From Rhizobium sp. 16-488-2b (GTDB lineage: Bacteria; Pseudomonadota; Alphaproteobacteria; Rhizobiales; Rhizobiaceae): 64,000 nt of DNA. Made by a program: the position numbers and the translations under genes. Positions 8,435 through 15,576 of the stretch are shown here, in pieces. Every line of letters starts with the position of its first letter. Position 1 is the stretch's first letter. The notes beneath the pieces were generated by a model, which worked only from the letters and a program-made list of their open reading frames with translations, was not told the DNA's origin and made no database searches. Where the stretch lies: contig NZ_JAGHMF010000007.1 of NCBI RefSeq assembly GCF_017741815.1, forward strand, positions 62,001 to 126,000. Direction: 5' to 3'.

Positions 8435-9918
8435 AAGAAGCTTCTGAGCTTGCGCGAATGCAGCGTCTCCGGCGGCATTGCCGCGAGCTTCTGCACGGCG
8501 CGGATGCCGATCTGCAGATGCTGGTTGACCTGCGTGCGATAGAAGGCCGTCGCCATGCCCGGCAGCTTGAGTTCGCCATGCAGCGGCTTGTCGGACACGC
8601 AAAGCAGCGTGCCGTAAGGCACCCTGAAGCGGAAGCCGTTGGCGGCGATGGTCGCCGATTCCATGTCGAGTGCGATGGCGCGGGCTTGGCTCAGCCGCTT
8701 CACCGGTCCGCGCTGGTCGCGCAGTTCCCAGTTGCGGTTGTCGATCGTACCGACGGTACCGGTGCGCATGATGCGCTTGAGCTCGAAGCCCTCGTAGCCG
8801 GTAATCTCGGCCACGGCTGCCTCCAGCGCCACCTGCACTTCGGCGAGCGCCGGGATAGGCACCCAGACCGGCAGGTCGTCGTCGAGAACATGGTCTTCAC
8901 GCATATAGGCATGCGCCAGCACGTAGTCGCCCAACCGCTGGCTGTTGCGCAGGCCGGCGCAATGGCCGAGCATCAGCCAGGCATGCGGGCGCAGCACCGC
9001 CACGTGGTCGGTGATCGTCTTGGCGTTGGACGGGCCGACGCCGATATTGATCATGGTGATCCCGGCATGGCCCTTCTTCTTCAGGTGATAGGCCGGCATC
9101 TGCGGCAGTCGAGACAGCGTCGCATCCGTCTCCGGCGTGCTGGAGCCGGCGTGGGTGACGATGTTTCCGGGCTCGACGAAGCACGTATAGCCATCGCCGC
9201 CATCGGCCATCAGCTTGCGCGCCCAGGCGCAGAATTCGTCGATGTAGAACTGGTAGTTCGTGAACAGCACGAAGTTCTGGAAGTGCTGCGCGCCGGTGGC
9301 CGTATAGTGCGACAGGCGGGCCAGCGAATAGTCGATGCGCTGCGCCGTGAAAGGCGCAAGCGGCGAGGGCTCGCCCGGCGGCGGGATATATTCGCCGTTG
9401 GCGATCTCGTCATCGGTGGTGTTGAGGTCGGGCGTATCGAAGAGATCACGCATCGGCACATCGACGAAAGCCGATGCGGATGCCTCCACATGAGCGCCTT
9501 CGCCAAAGGCGAAATGCAGCGGGATCGGCGTGGTCGATTCGGACACGACGACGGGCACATTGTGATTGCGCATCAGGTGCCCGAGCTGTTCCTTCAGATA
9601 ATGCCGAAAGAGCGAGGGACGGGTGATCGTCGTCGTGTAGATGCCAGGCGCCGTGACATGGCCGTAGGAGAGGCGCGTATCGATATGGCCGAAGCTTGTC
9701 GTCTCGATGCTCACCTGCGGATAAAACGCCCGGTAGCGCGAGGTGATCGGCGCGCCCTGCGCCAGTTCCTTGAAGTGCTCGATCAGGAAGGTCGTGTTGC
9801 GCTCGTAAAGCTCTGTCAGCGCTTCGACGGCCTTGATCGGATCGTCGAAACTTTGCGGCTTGAAAGGGCTCGGAGACGAGACGTCGAGGGGGGCGGAAGG
9901 AGAGATTCGGTTGCTCAT
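8416..9918 (-). CDS. amn: AMP nucleosidase
   Basis: Hydrolyses AMP to adenine and ribose 5-phosphate and helps to set the adenylate pool. The full 500 residues are present: an N-terminal AMN domain (about 30-190) followed by the nucleoside-phosphorylase-like catalytic domain with INIGVGPSNAKT, MLGHCAGLRNSQ, AIALDMESATIAANG and LLCVSDKPLHGELK. The DMESATIA motif holds the ribose-binding glutamate of the family. The ATG at 9918 starts MSNRISPS; the plus strand over this gene has a 503-codon open frame that is an antisense artefact of high GC. It stands alone, convergent with the flippase-like gene. Confidence 0.96.
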   Translation of the reverse strand: MSNRISPSAPLDVSSPSPFKPQSFDDPIKAVEALTELYERNTTFLIEHFKELAQGAPITSRYRAFYPQVSIETTSFGHIDTRLSYGHVTAPGIYTTTITRPSLFRHYLKEQLGHLMRNHNVPVVVSESTTPIPLHFAFGEGAHVEASASAFVDVPMRDLFDTPDLNTTDDEIANGEYIPPPGEPSPLAPFTAQRIDYSLARLSHYTATGAQHFQNFVLFTNYQFYIDEFCAWARKLMADGGDGYTCFVEPGNIVTHAGSSTPETDATLSRLPQMPAYHLKKKGHAGITMINIGVGPSNAKTITDHVAVLRPHAWLMLGHCAGLRNSQRLGDYVLAHAYMREDHVLDDDLPVWVPIPALAEVQVALEAAVAEITGYEGFELKRIMRTGTVGTIDNRNWELRDQRGPVKRLSQARAIALDMESATIAANGFRFRVPYGTLLCVSDKPLHGELKLPGMATAFYRTQVNQHLQIGIRAVQKLAAMPPETLHSRKLRSFFETAFQ

Positions 9919-10009
9919 GAGGCATTATAGTACGTCGTTCTTAACAAGCAAACGACGCGTGCATGACCAGCATGACAAGGCCTGAATGGCATGAATTGCG
10001 TACTGGGAT

Positions 10010-10040
10010 GACCGGCAGCCGGGGTTGGCGGTTGCCGGTC
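10010..10040. repeat. Stem-loop downstream of the 53-residue exported protein gene
   Basis: Perfect 8-bp arms GACCGGCA / TGCCGGTC with a 15-base loop. On the minus strand it follows the small gene ending at 10050 and could stabilise or end its transcript, but no T-run follows. Confidence 0.4.
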
Positions 10041-10049
10041 GCGTTGACG

Positions 10050-10211
10050 TCAGTTAACGCTGGTGCAGATCGGGTTGGTTCTGTCGACGCAGGTATAGTT
10101 CGCGCCGAAATGCGACTGCGCGCCGCCGCCGGCATTGCGGTTGACGGCCGCCGAGAACGAGACGGCGAAGATCGCCGCGAACAGCGTGATGATGGTGAAG
10201 CGTCTTGCCAT
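10050..10211 (-). CDS. Small exported or membrane protein, unknown function (53 residues)
   Basis: I do not recognise a named family. The peptide begins MARRFTIITLFAAIFAVSFS, a positively charged end plus hydrophobic segment that looks like a signal peptide or a single helix, followed by a short tail containing CVDRTNPICTSVN with two cysteines that could form a disulfide in the periplasm. I start at the ATG at 10211 (GGAAG 8 bases upstream) rather than an ORF opening at 10259, whose first codons are not protein-like. Similar tiny exported proteins are common and poorly annotated in Rhizobiaceae. A stem-loop lies downstream. Confidence 0.6.
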   Translation of the reverse strand: MARRFTIITLFAAIFAVSFSAAVNRNAGGGAQSHFGANYTCVDRTNPICTSVN

Positions 10212-10429
10212 GATAAGCACTTCCGTATCCTTGCCCATGTGCCATGTTCCGAATGTCATGTGTGCGCCGGGTGCTGCTTGCGACGCAGTGCACTTTAGAA
10301 TGACACCGTTTTGCCATGGTCAGGCTGAACCGATGCTGAGATCGGAATTCATCCGCCGTTCATGAAAGTAGTCAGGGCGGAAAGGACGGAGGAGATGCGC
10401 CCGATGGGCCGGGCGCATCGGATATTGTC

Positions 10430-10768
10430 TTACAGGCGTGTCCAGGTCTGCGACTTGCAGAGAACGGCGAGCACGCAGCCCTTCATCTTCAGCGAGTTGC
10501 CGGAGACCGTGCCCGAGCCGCTATAGGTCTTGTCGTTGCTCGGATCGGTGATCTCGCCATTATAGGTGCCGTCCTTGCCTGACAGCGTTCCGATCTTGCG
10601 CCCGGCATATTTGCCTGTCTTCAGCGTGATGCAGTAGCTGCCGCCGCAAGACGCGATCACGGCGGTATCGCCCGCCACCGTCTTCCAGTTGCCTGCGATC
10701 GGCTCCTCGGCATACGCAAGCGTTGCGGAAAGCGCCAAGGCGCTCGCCAGAATGAGACTGCGGATCAT
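10430..10768 (-). CDS. Exported DUF2147 domain protein
   Basis: Small periplasmic protein (112 residues) with a clear signal peptide (MIRSLILASALALSATLAYA, cleavage after AYA) and a DUF2147-type beta-rich body: PIAGNWKT at the start of the mature protein, repeated strands through KIGTLSGKDG and a terminal GCVLAVLCKSQTWTRL. Four cysteines could form two disulfides. Function of the family is unknown. AGGGAGGAATAAG precedes the ATG, a strong ribosome binding site. The upstream 435-bp gap contains inverted repeats that may regulate it. Confidence 0.85.
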   Translation of the reverse strand: MIRSLILASALALSATLAYAEEPIAGNWKTVAGDTAVIASCGGSYCITLKTGKYAGRKIGTLSGKDGTYNGEITDPSNDKTYSGSGTVSGNSLKMKGCVLAVLCKSQTWTRL

Positions 10769-11203
10769 CTTATTCCTCCCTGATGTCCTGAGGCTGCGGA
10801 CGATAGCTTACGCGAACGTAAAGGTAAATATTCGTGGTTCCGGCATGGTCGAAAGTGCCTGTTCGCGAACACGAATTTCCGTGTGTTTTCATTTCGCCGC
10901 TGATTTCGTGGTGAACGAAGGGTTGATTTTCAAATCTGAATTTTTCCTTAAACAAATGCCGGAACCCTTAATGAGCAGGCGATCCGATGTTTAACAAAAA
11001 CCCAATTTTACCAAGCGTTTGCACTTTGTTTGTCTCAAATTAATCATGCATTTTAGGCGTTTTTTGAAGGGCTTGCTGCATATTGGAGCCATCAAACGAG
11101 CGGGGCAAACCCGCCGAACCGAAGAGACCGAACGCCGCGTTAGACGGCAAGGCTCCGAGGTAAACAGGGTAAGTCGATAACAGGCTAAACAGGGATAAAA
11201 CCG
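10769..11203. other. Intergenic region with small palindromes, no gene
   Basis: 435 bp between the divergent DUF2147 and Sel1 genes. It is AT-rich relative to its neighbours and has no credible reading frame with a ribosome binding site. It contains TTACG-CGAA-CGTAA at 10809-10822 and the perfect palindrome TGTTCGCGAACA at 10860-10871, both on the DUF2147 side. The promoters of both genes must lie here. Confidence 0.6.
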
Positions 11204-11470
11204 ATGGCACGCTTTGAAATGCACAATGCTGAAACGGCCACCATGGGTGGCGAAAACAACGCCGATGTCTTCTGCGAAATGGGTCTGATGTACGCGACAG
11301 GTCGCGGATGCTCCGTTGACCTCGTTGCGGCCCACAAATGGCTGAACATCGCGGCCATCAAGGGCCACGATCGCGCCGCCGAACTGCGCGCCGATCTCGC
11401 GGCCACGATGGACAAGATGCAGCTTGTCGAGGCGCTGCGCGCGGCTCGCGAATGGATGACGGTGCACTAA
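11204..11470 (+). CDS. Mini Sel1-repeat protein (88 residues)
   Basis: Short cytoplasmic protein consisting of little more than one Sel1-type helical repeat: CEMGLMYATGRGCSVDLVAA followed by HKWLNIAAIKGHDRAAELR fits the Sel1 consensus (LG-MY--G-GV--D---A--W---AA--G---A), then a helical tail. Sel1 repeats mediate protein contacts; a lone repeat suggests an adaptor or a partner-stabilised protein. No signal peptide. Start ATG at 11204 is preceded by a purine-rich stretch but no strong Shine-Dalgarno. Similar short Sel1 proteins occur in other Rhizobiaceae, as far as I know, with no assigned role. Confidence 0.8.
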   Translation: MARFEMHNAETATMGGENNADVFCEMGLMYATGRGCSVDLVAAHKWLNIAAIKGHDRAAELRADLAATMDKMQLVEALRAAREWMTVH

Positions 11471-11554
11471 GCAACTGTCAGTGCCGACAATTCAATAAAA
11501 ACAATAACCTCGAAGAGGGGATGGCGAGGCGCCTTGCGCCTGCGCCGACATATC

Positions 11555-11590
11555 GAACCGCGACCGGCAGGAACAAGGCCGGCGCGGTTC
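11555..11590. terminator. Hairpin between the convergent Sel1 and aminotransferase genes
   Basis: Stem GAACCGCG / CGCGGTTC continued after one bulged A by CCGGC / GCCGG. The run after it (ttgtcgttta) is only moderately T-rich. Placement between two convergent stops supports a shared terminator. A smaller stem AGGCGC/GCGCCT lies at 11527-11541. Confidence 0.45.
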
Positions 11591-11601
11591 TTGTCGTTTA
11601 A

Positions 11602-12714
11602 TCAGCCGATCGACTTCAGAACCTGAGGCAATGCCGCCTCGAACAGGTCCATATCGGCGGCCGGGCCGACGCTGACGCGAATGCAGCGGTTGAGCGGAGC
11701 GACCCCCGGCATGCGGATGAACACGCCATGCTGCATCAGCCCGTCGACGATCGCCCGCGCATAGGTGCCGTCGCGGCCTGCGTCGACGGCGACGAAATTG
11801 GTTGCCGACGGCAGCGCCTGCAGGCCGTTGGCATCGGCGATACCGGCAATCCGCTCGCGCGCGGCGTGGATCTTGGAGATTACCTCCGAGAGATAGGTCT
11901 GATCCTTCAGCGCCGCGATTGCGCCGGCGACAGCCATCCGGTTCATGCCGAAATGGTTGCGGATCTTGTCGAAGGCGAGGGCAGTGCCGGGTGTCGAGAT
12001 CGCATAGCCCACGCGCGCGCCGGCAAGGCCGTAAGCCTTCGAGAAGGTGCGTGTCCTGATCAGGTTGGGCAGGTCGATCAGCGACGCGATCGAGGGCAGG
12101 GCGCTGGCCGGACCCGTCTCGCTATAGGCCTCGTCGAGGATCAGCAGCGTGGTCTCGGGAATCGCGCGGGCGAAGGCCACCACGCGGTCGGCATCCCACC
12201 AGCTTCCCATCGGATTGTCAGGGTTGGCGAAATAGATGAGCGGCGGATTTTCACGCTTCACCGCATCCAGCAATCCGTCGAGATCTTCGCGATCGTTCAC
12301 ATAGGGAACGGTGACCAGCCGGCCGCCGAAGCCCGCCACATGAAAGTTGAAGGTCGGATAGCCGCCGAGCGACGTGACGACGGGCGCGCCGGGTTCGATC
12401 ACCATGCGAACGATCTGCCCGAGCAGTTCATCGATGCCGCCGCCGATGGCGATATTGGCCGCACTCGTGCCAAGATGGGCGGCCAGCGCTTCCTTCAGAT
12501 CGTAGTTCTCGGGATCGCTGTATTTCCAGATATCAACACCCGCCTCGCGCATCGCCGTCAGCACTGAAGGGGCGGGGCCGAAGCCGTTTTCGTTGGCGCC
12601 TATGCGCGCTTTGACGATCAGGCCACGCTGGCGCTCGATGGCTTCTGGGCCGACAAAGGGAACGGTGGAGGGCAGGGCGCTGACAAGCGGTGTGAAGCGC
12701 GAAAAGGCAGACAT
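11602..12714 (-). CDS. PLP-dependent aminotransferase, histidinol-phosphate aminotransferase-like
   Basis: Fold-type I, class I/II aminotransferase close to HisC, which makes histidinol phosphate from imidazole-acetol phosphate. Visible: YFANPDNPMGSWW (cofactor Asn), LLILDEAYSE (D194 and Y197) and TRTFSKAYGLAGARVGYA with the Schiff-base lysine K226. 370 residues from the ATG at 12714 (MSAFSRFTP), the start I recall for rhizobial homologues; the ORF could extend to 12774 but those codons look non-coding. It is not next to other his genes, so it may be a second HisC or a related amino-acid aminotransferase with a different substrate. Confidence 0.85.
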   Translation of the reverse strand: MSAFSRFTPLVSALPSTVPFVGPEAIERQRGLIVKARIGANENGFGPAPSVLTAMREAGVDIWKYSDPENYDLKEALAAHLGTSAANIAIGGGIDELLGQIVRMVIEPGAPVVTSLGGYPTFNFHVAGFGGRLVTVPYVNDREDLDGLLDAVKRENPPLIYFANPDNPMGSWWDADRVVAFARAIPETTLLILDEAYSETGPASALPSIASLIDLPNLIRTRTFSKAYGLAGARVGYAISTPGTALAFDKIRNHFGMNRMAVAGAIAALKDQTYLSEVISKIHAARERIAGIADANGLQALPSATNFVAVDAGRDGTYARAIVDGLMQHGVFIRMPGVAPLNRCIRVSVGPAADMDLFEAALPQVLKSIG

Positions 12715-12806
12715 TTTAAGGGCATTTCCCAAGGCTATGAAAATCGCGCCAACAATAGGCGCTGATGGTGCCATGGCAAGGACGATTATTCCCCTGGGAA
12801 GCCTAT

Positions 12807-13202
12807 TTACATGCTGATCGTGCGGCTCGCGCTGATCGCTTCCATATTGCCGATCATGAAGTCGGCACGCACGACGCGGCGCAATACCTCGGGCTCGATC
12901 GTGTTGATGAAGCGCACATGCAGGCGCTCATTGCGTCGTGACACCTCGGCGCAGCCGATGCGGTAGGCTAGCCCGAGAATGTTGAGATAGTAGTGCTTGG
13001 GAAGACCGGTCGCCGAAGCGACGAGAAGCGTGGCGCCGCCGCGGGATATGTCGATGATCTCGGCGCTGCGCATCGAGACACCTGTCAGGCAGGGCCGCAC
13101 GGCCACGATGCGGGCCGGACGCCGCACGTTGAACTGCTCCCACCGGGTCTCGTAAATCTCCGATTTCACCGTCGTGAGGTGCGTGTTGTTGAGCATCGAC
13201 AT
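12807..13202 (-). CDS. PilZ domain protein (intact c-di-GMP motif)
   Basis: Single-domain PilZ protein, a cytoplasmic receptor for cyclic di-GMP. Both binding motifs are present: an RxxxR-type RRPAR followed by DISRGG (D/NxSxxG). The C-terminal half (HYYLNILGLAYRIG, then a strand and a final helix) resembles that of the PilZ-like protein at 14400-14744, so the two are likely paralogues. The start at 13202 (MSMLNN) is chosen because AGGAG lies about 10 bases upstream; a GTG at 13211 is too close to it. Target process is unknown; motility, polysaccharide or attachment are usual for such proteins. Confidence 0.85.
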   Translation of the reverse strand: MSMLNNTHLTTVKSEIYETRWEQFNVRRPARIVAVRPCLTGVSMRSAEIIDISRGGATLLVASATGLPKHYYLNILGLAYRIGCAEVSRRNERLHVRFINTIEPEVLRRVVRADFMIGNMEAISASRTISM

Positions 13203-13311
13203 CGCAGGCACACTCCTAAAATCAGAAAAATCCTAGTCTTTCCAATGGAGCGTCACATGAATGCTTTGCGCAATCATCAACGAAATCACTACAATTTTAG
13301 TGAATGAGAAT

Positions 13312-13713
13312 TTAACTGAGGGCGCGGACCGCAAAAAATCCGCCGGCGGCCGTCATGGCGGTGATAAAGCCGCCCCAGGCGAGATCGACGATGCTCATCA
13401 GCGGCGGCCAGTTCTTCAGCGTGGCGAGGTTCGTCACGTCATAGGTCCCGTAGGCGGCGAGCCCCAGGATCAGGCCGTAGATGACGGCGGTCGATAGGGA
13501 CCCAGACGCGATCGCCGGAAGCACGGCGAGCACCACCACGGCAACGGCGAAGAAGAGATAGAAGATCGCGGCGATGCCGAAATTCGGTGACGGCAGCATT
13601 AGATCGCCCAGTTGATCGCGATAGAATGTCCGGGCGACGAGGCCGAGCCAGATGGCATCCAAGACGAGCAGGGTAGCAAATGAACCGGCGTAGGCGACGA
13701 GAGCTGTTTTCAT
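13312..13713 (-). CDS. DUF2177 family membrane protein
   Basis: Integral membrane protein of 133 residues with four predicted helices. It starts MKTALVAYAG and contains LDAIWLGLVARTFY, YGLILGLAAYGTYDVTNLA and a final LAWGGFITAMTAAGGFFA, all typical of DUF2177 proteins, whose function is not known. AGGACA sits 5 bases before the ATG at 13713. The same frame stays open upstream to 14370, through the host-attachment gene on the other strand; that extension is an artefact, as the ribosome binding site and homology start at 13713. Confidence 0.88.
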   Translation of the reverse strand: MKTALVAYAGSFATLLVLDAIWLGLVARTFYRDQLGDLMLPSPNFGIAAIFYLFFAVAVVVLAVLPAIASGSLSTAVIYGLILGLAAYGTYDVTNLATLKNWPPLMSIVDLAWGGFITAMTAAGGFFAVRALS

Positions 13714-13896
13714 GATCTTGTCCTGACGTTTGCCTCTCTTTACGTCCGCTACACGGATTGGATTGCCTATCGCGCGAATTCCACAAATCGTTGAACTCTT
13801 TACGACCCCGGGCGTTTGCTTCTTGTTCACGAGCACAGATTTGTGCTCCCGAGTGCGGGATCCGCACTCAGCAAAAAAAAGATCAAGGAGACTGAT

Positions 13897-14340
13897 ATGG
13901 CTGACATCAGAGTGCCGCGAAATTCCTGGGTTGTGGTATGCGACGGAGGCAAGGCTCTGATTATGCAGAATGACGGCGACGTTAGCGGCGTCGATCTCAA
14001 GGTCAGGGAAACCCTGGCGCAACCGAATGAGCCCGATCGCGAAATCGGCACCGATAAGCCCGGCCGTGCCCATAGCGCGGATGGTCGTGGCAGCGCGGTC
14101 GAGGAACTCGATTGGCACGATCAGGCCGAGGCCGAATTCCTGAAGCAGATCGCGTTCAAGCTGGATGACCTGATCATCGAGAAGGATGCGACCAACATCG
14201 TGCTGGTCGCGCCACCGCGCGCGCTCGGAACGCTTCGTTCCAACCTCAGCGTCGAGGCGCAGGCGATCATCTCGGCCGAAATTCCCAAGGATTACACGAA
14301 CCTGCCGATCGATCAGATCGAGCGGCGTTTGGCGGCCTGA
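13897..14340 (+). CDS. Host attachment family protein (PF10116-type)
   Basis: Cytoplasmic protein of 147 residues of the host-attachment family, first linked to plant attachment in Agrobacterium; a biochemical role is not established. The N-terminus (RVPRNSWVVVCDGGKALIMQ) and the central VEELDWHDQAEAEFLKQIA plus IVLVAPPRALGTLR are the conserved family segments, and the fold resembles an RNase H/eRF1-type domain in other members. The ATG at 13897 has AAGGAG 6 bases upstream; the ORF extension to 13816 is not supported. It diverges from the DUF2177 gene and ends at a strong terminator. Confidence 0.87.
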   Translation: MADIRVPRNSWVVVCDGGKALIMQNDGDVSGVDLKVRETLAQPNEPDREIGTDKPGRAHSADGRGSAVEELDWHDQAEAEFLKQIAFKLDDLIIEKDATNIVLVAPPRALGTLRSNLSVEAQAIISAEIPKDYTNLPIDQIERRLAA

Positions 14341-14358
14341 TGATATCAGGCGAAGCCG

Positions 14359-14385
14359 GAGCGGGCGCAAGCCCGCTCTTTTTTT
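14359..14385 (+). terminator. Rho-independent terminator after the host-attachment gene
   Basis: Perfect 8-bp stem GAGCGGGC / GCCCGCTC, GCAA tetraloop, then seven T residues. Confidence 0.9.
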
Positions 14386-14399
14386 ATGGGTGGCTGGTC

Positions 14400-14744
14400 C
14401 TAGTTTTCGAAACTCAGGCGCAGCACGTGGTGCAGGAACTCCGGATTGATCAGCATGTTGAAGCTGATCGTCGCAAGATCGCCCTCGCGCTTCACCAGCG
14501 TCGCACCGATCTCGTCCTGGATGCCGAGAATTTCCAGGAAGAAATGGTTCGGCATTTCGATCGACGCGTTCACTTCGAGCGTCGCGCCCGCAAGTGTGAT
14601 GCTGCGGATCAGGCAGCGGAGTTGGGTAGCGGTGCTGAGGTGATGGCCGACGAAAATGATCTTGCCGGGGCGATCGAGCGCGAATTCCCGGTAAGCCTGC
14701 TCCGGTTCGGGATGTGCAGTATCGAGGTGCATCTGAAAGGCCAT
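14400..14744 (-). CDS. PilZ-like protein with degenerate c-di-GMP motif
   Basis: 114-residue single-domain protein paralogous to the PilZ protein at 12807-13202: HFFLEILGIQDEIGATLV aligns with HYYLNILGLAYRIG, and both end in a similar helix. The binding motifs are lost: only RPGK remains where RxxxR is expected, and the DxSxxG position reads SITLAG. It therefore probably does not bind c-di-GMP in the usual way and may act as a partner, antagonist or receptor of another ligand. GGAGG 5 bases before the ATG gives a secure start. Confidence 0.75.
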   Translation of the reverse strand: MAFQMHLDTAHPEPEQAYREFALDRPGKIIFVGHHLSTATQLRCLIRSITLAGATLEVNASIEMPNHFFLEILGIQDEIGATLVKREGDLATISFNMLINPEFLHHVLRLSFEN

Positions 14745-15079
14745 GGTCGCCTCCGCTGGTTGTCTGGTTTCAATCTAGGGCAAGTGTGCTGAATAGTTCT
14801 GAAAAAGATCTTTAAAACTAGATGCTTATGTAGATTGCGGCACTCAGAAGTCCCATTTTTAGGCAATATTCGGCGAATTTGCCGGAAATTTGCGCAGGTT
14901 GACAGATGCGCGTCCCTGCCTCATACCGAAAAACGGTGCGAGACGCCTGCCGCTCGCGGATGAAAATCCATGGTGAAGATCTCTCGGAATGAACGGTCAC
15001 AGCCCTTTGTGCATGCTGACTGGTGGCAATGCGAGCTCCCAACTGCTTCGAACAGCATGCCTTTTTGAAAGGCTGAACC
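14745..15079. other. Intergenic region with leader of the glyoxalase-like gene
   Basis: 335 bp without a credible gene. TTGACA at 14899 could be a -35 element, although the matching -10 (cataccg, 17 bases on) is poor. Directly before the next gene, a small perfect hairpin (15059-15073) contains the Shine-Dalgarno bases; see findings. Confidence 0.5.
15059..15073 (+). promoter_or_regulatory. Hairpin sequestering the ribosome binding site
   Basis: GCCTTT-TTG-AAAGGC, a perfect 6-bp stem whose 3' arm is the AAAGG Shine-Dalgarno 7 bases before the ATG at 15080. An upstream AGCCCTTT at 15001-15008 could pair with the same bases. Regulation by this structure is inference. Confidence 0.4.
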
Positions 15080-15511
15080 ATGAACTATCCTTCGATCGAC
15101 GATCTGAAGGCCCAGGCAAGGCGATTACGTGGCGCCATGGAATCCAGCGGCACCCCGATATCGCATAGCGCCGCCCTCGAGTTGATCGCCAGCCAGCACG
15201 GCGTCCGCGACTGGAACACGTTGTCTGCGCTGGCAAGCAGGCCCAATACGACGCCGCTTGCCGCACTCACCGTTGGTGCCCGCGTCAGCGGTCGCTACCT
15301 CAACCAGCCGTTCACCGGCAAGATCCTGGCGCTTGCCGAACAATCCGGCGGCCTGCACAAGCTGACGCTTCATTTCGACGAGCCCGTCGATGTCGTTACC
15401 TTCGAGAGCTTCTCGGCCTTTCGCCAGCGGGTCAACGCGCAGGTCGACGAAAACGGCGTTTCCCCGCGCAAGACTTCGAACGGCCTGCCGCAGCTGGTGC
15501 TCGATATTTGA
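15080..15511 (+). CDS. Glyoxalase-superfamily-like protein
   Basis: Cytoplasmic protein of 143 residues. The first half (SIDDLKAQARRLRGAMESSG through SHSAALELIASQHGVRDWNT) is a helical module found at the N-terminus of short 'glyoxalase superfamily' proteins, and the second half (GARVSGRYLNQPFTGKILAL, then LTLHFDEPVDVVTFESF) is beta-rich. I see no complete vicinal-oxygen-chelate metal site, so enzymatic glyoxalase activity should not be assumed. Translation may be controlled by the leader hairpin. The gene ends before a strong terminator shared with convergent iolB. Confidence 0.75.
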   Translation: MNYPSIDDLKAQARRLRGAMESSGTPISHSAALELIASQHGVRDWNTLSALASRPNTTPLAALTVGARVSGRYLNQPFTGKILALAEQSGGLHKLTLHFDEPVDVVTFESFSAFRQRVNAQVDENGVSPRKTSNGLPQLVLDI

Positions 15512-15529
15512 GGCCGCGTGGCTGAAACG

Positions 15530-15560
15530 AAAAGCCGCGCTGTCGAGGCGCGGCTTTTAT
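15530..15560. terminator. Terminator between the glyoxalase-like gene and iolB
   Basis: Perfect 10-bp stem AAAGCCGCGC / GCGCGGCTTT, 7-base loop. The A-run on one side and T-run on the other let it work in both directions between the convergent genes. Confidence 0.8.
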
Positions 15561-15576
15561 CGTCATGCTTCCGGTC

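Noticed and set aside
8419..9930. A 503-codon open frame antisense to amn
   Set aside because: Compositionally arginine-rich and without domains; AMP nucleosidase on the other strand is certain.
11602..12714. Naming the aminotransferase hisC
   Set aside because: The fold and motifs fit, but it lies away from other his genes and several similar aminotransferases exist in rhizobia, so the symbol is withheld.
13714..14370. N-terminal extension of the DUF2177 frame across the host-attachment gene
   Set aside because: The family start and an AGGACA ribosome binding site lie at 13713; the upstream part is antisense to a recognised gene.
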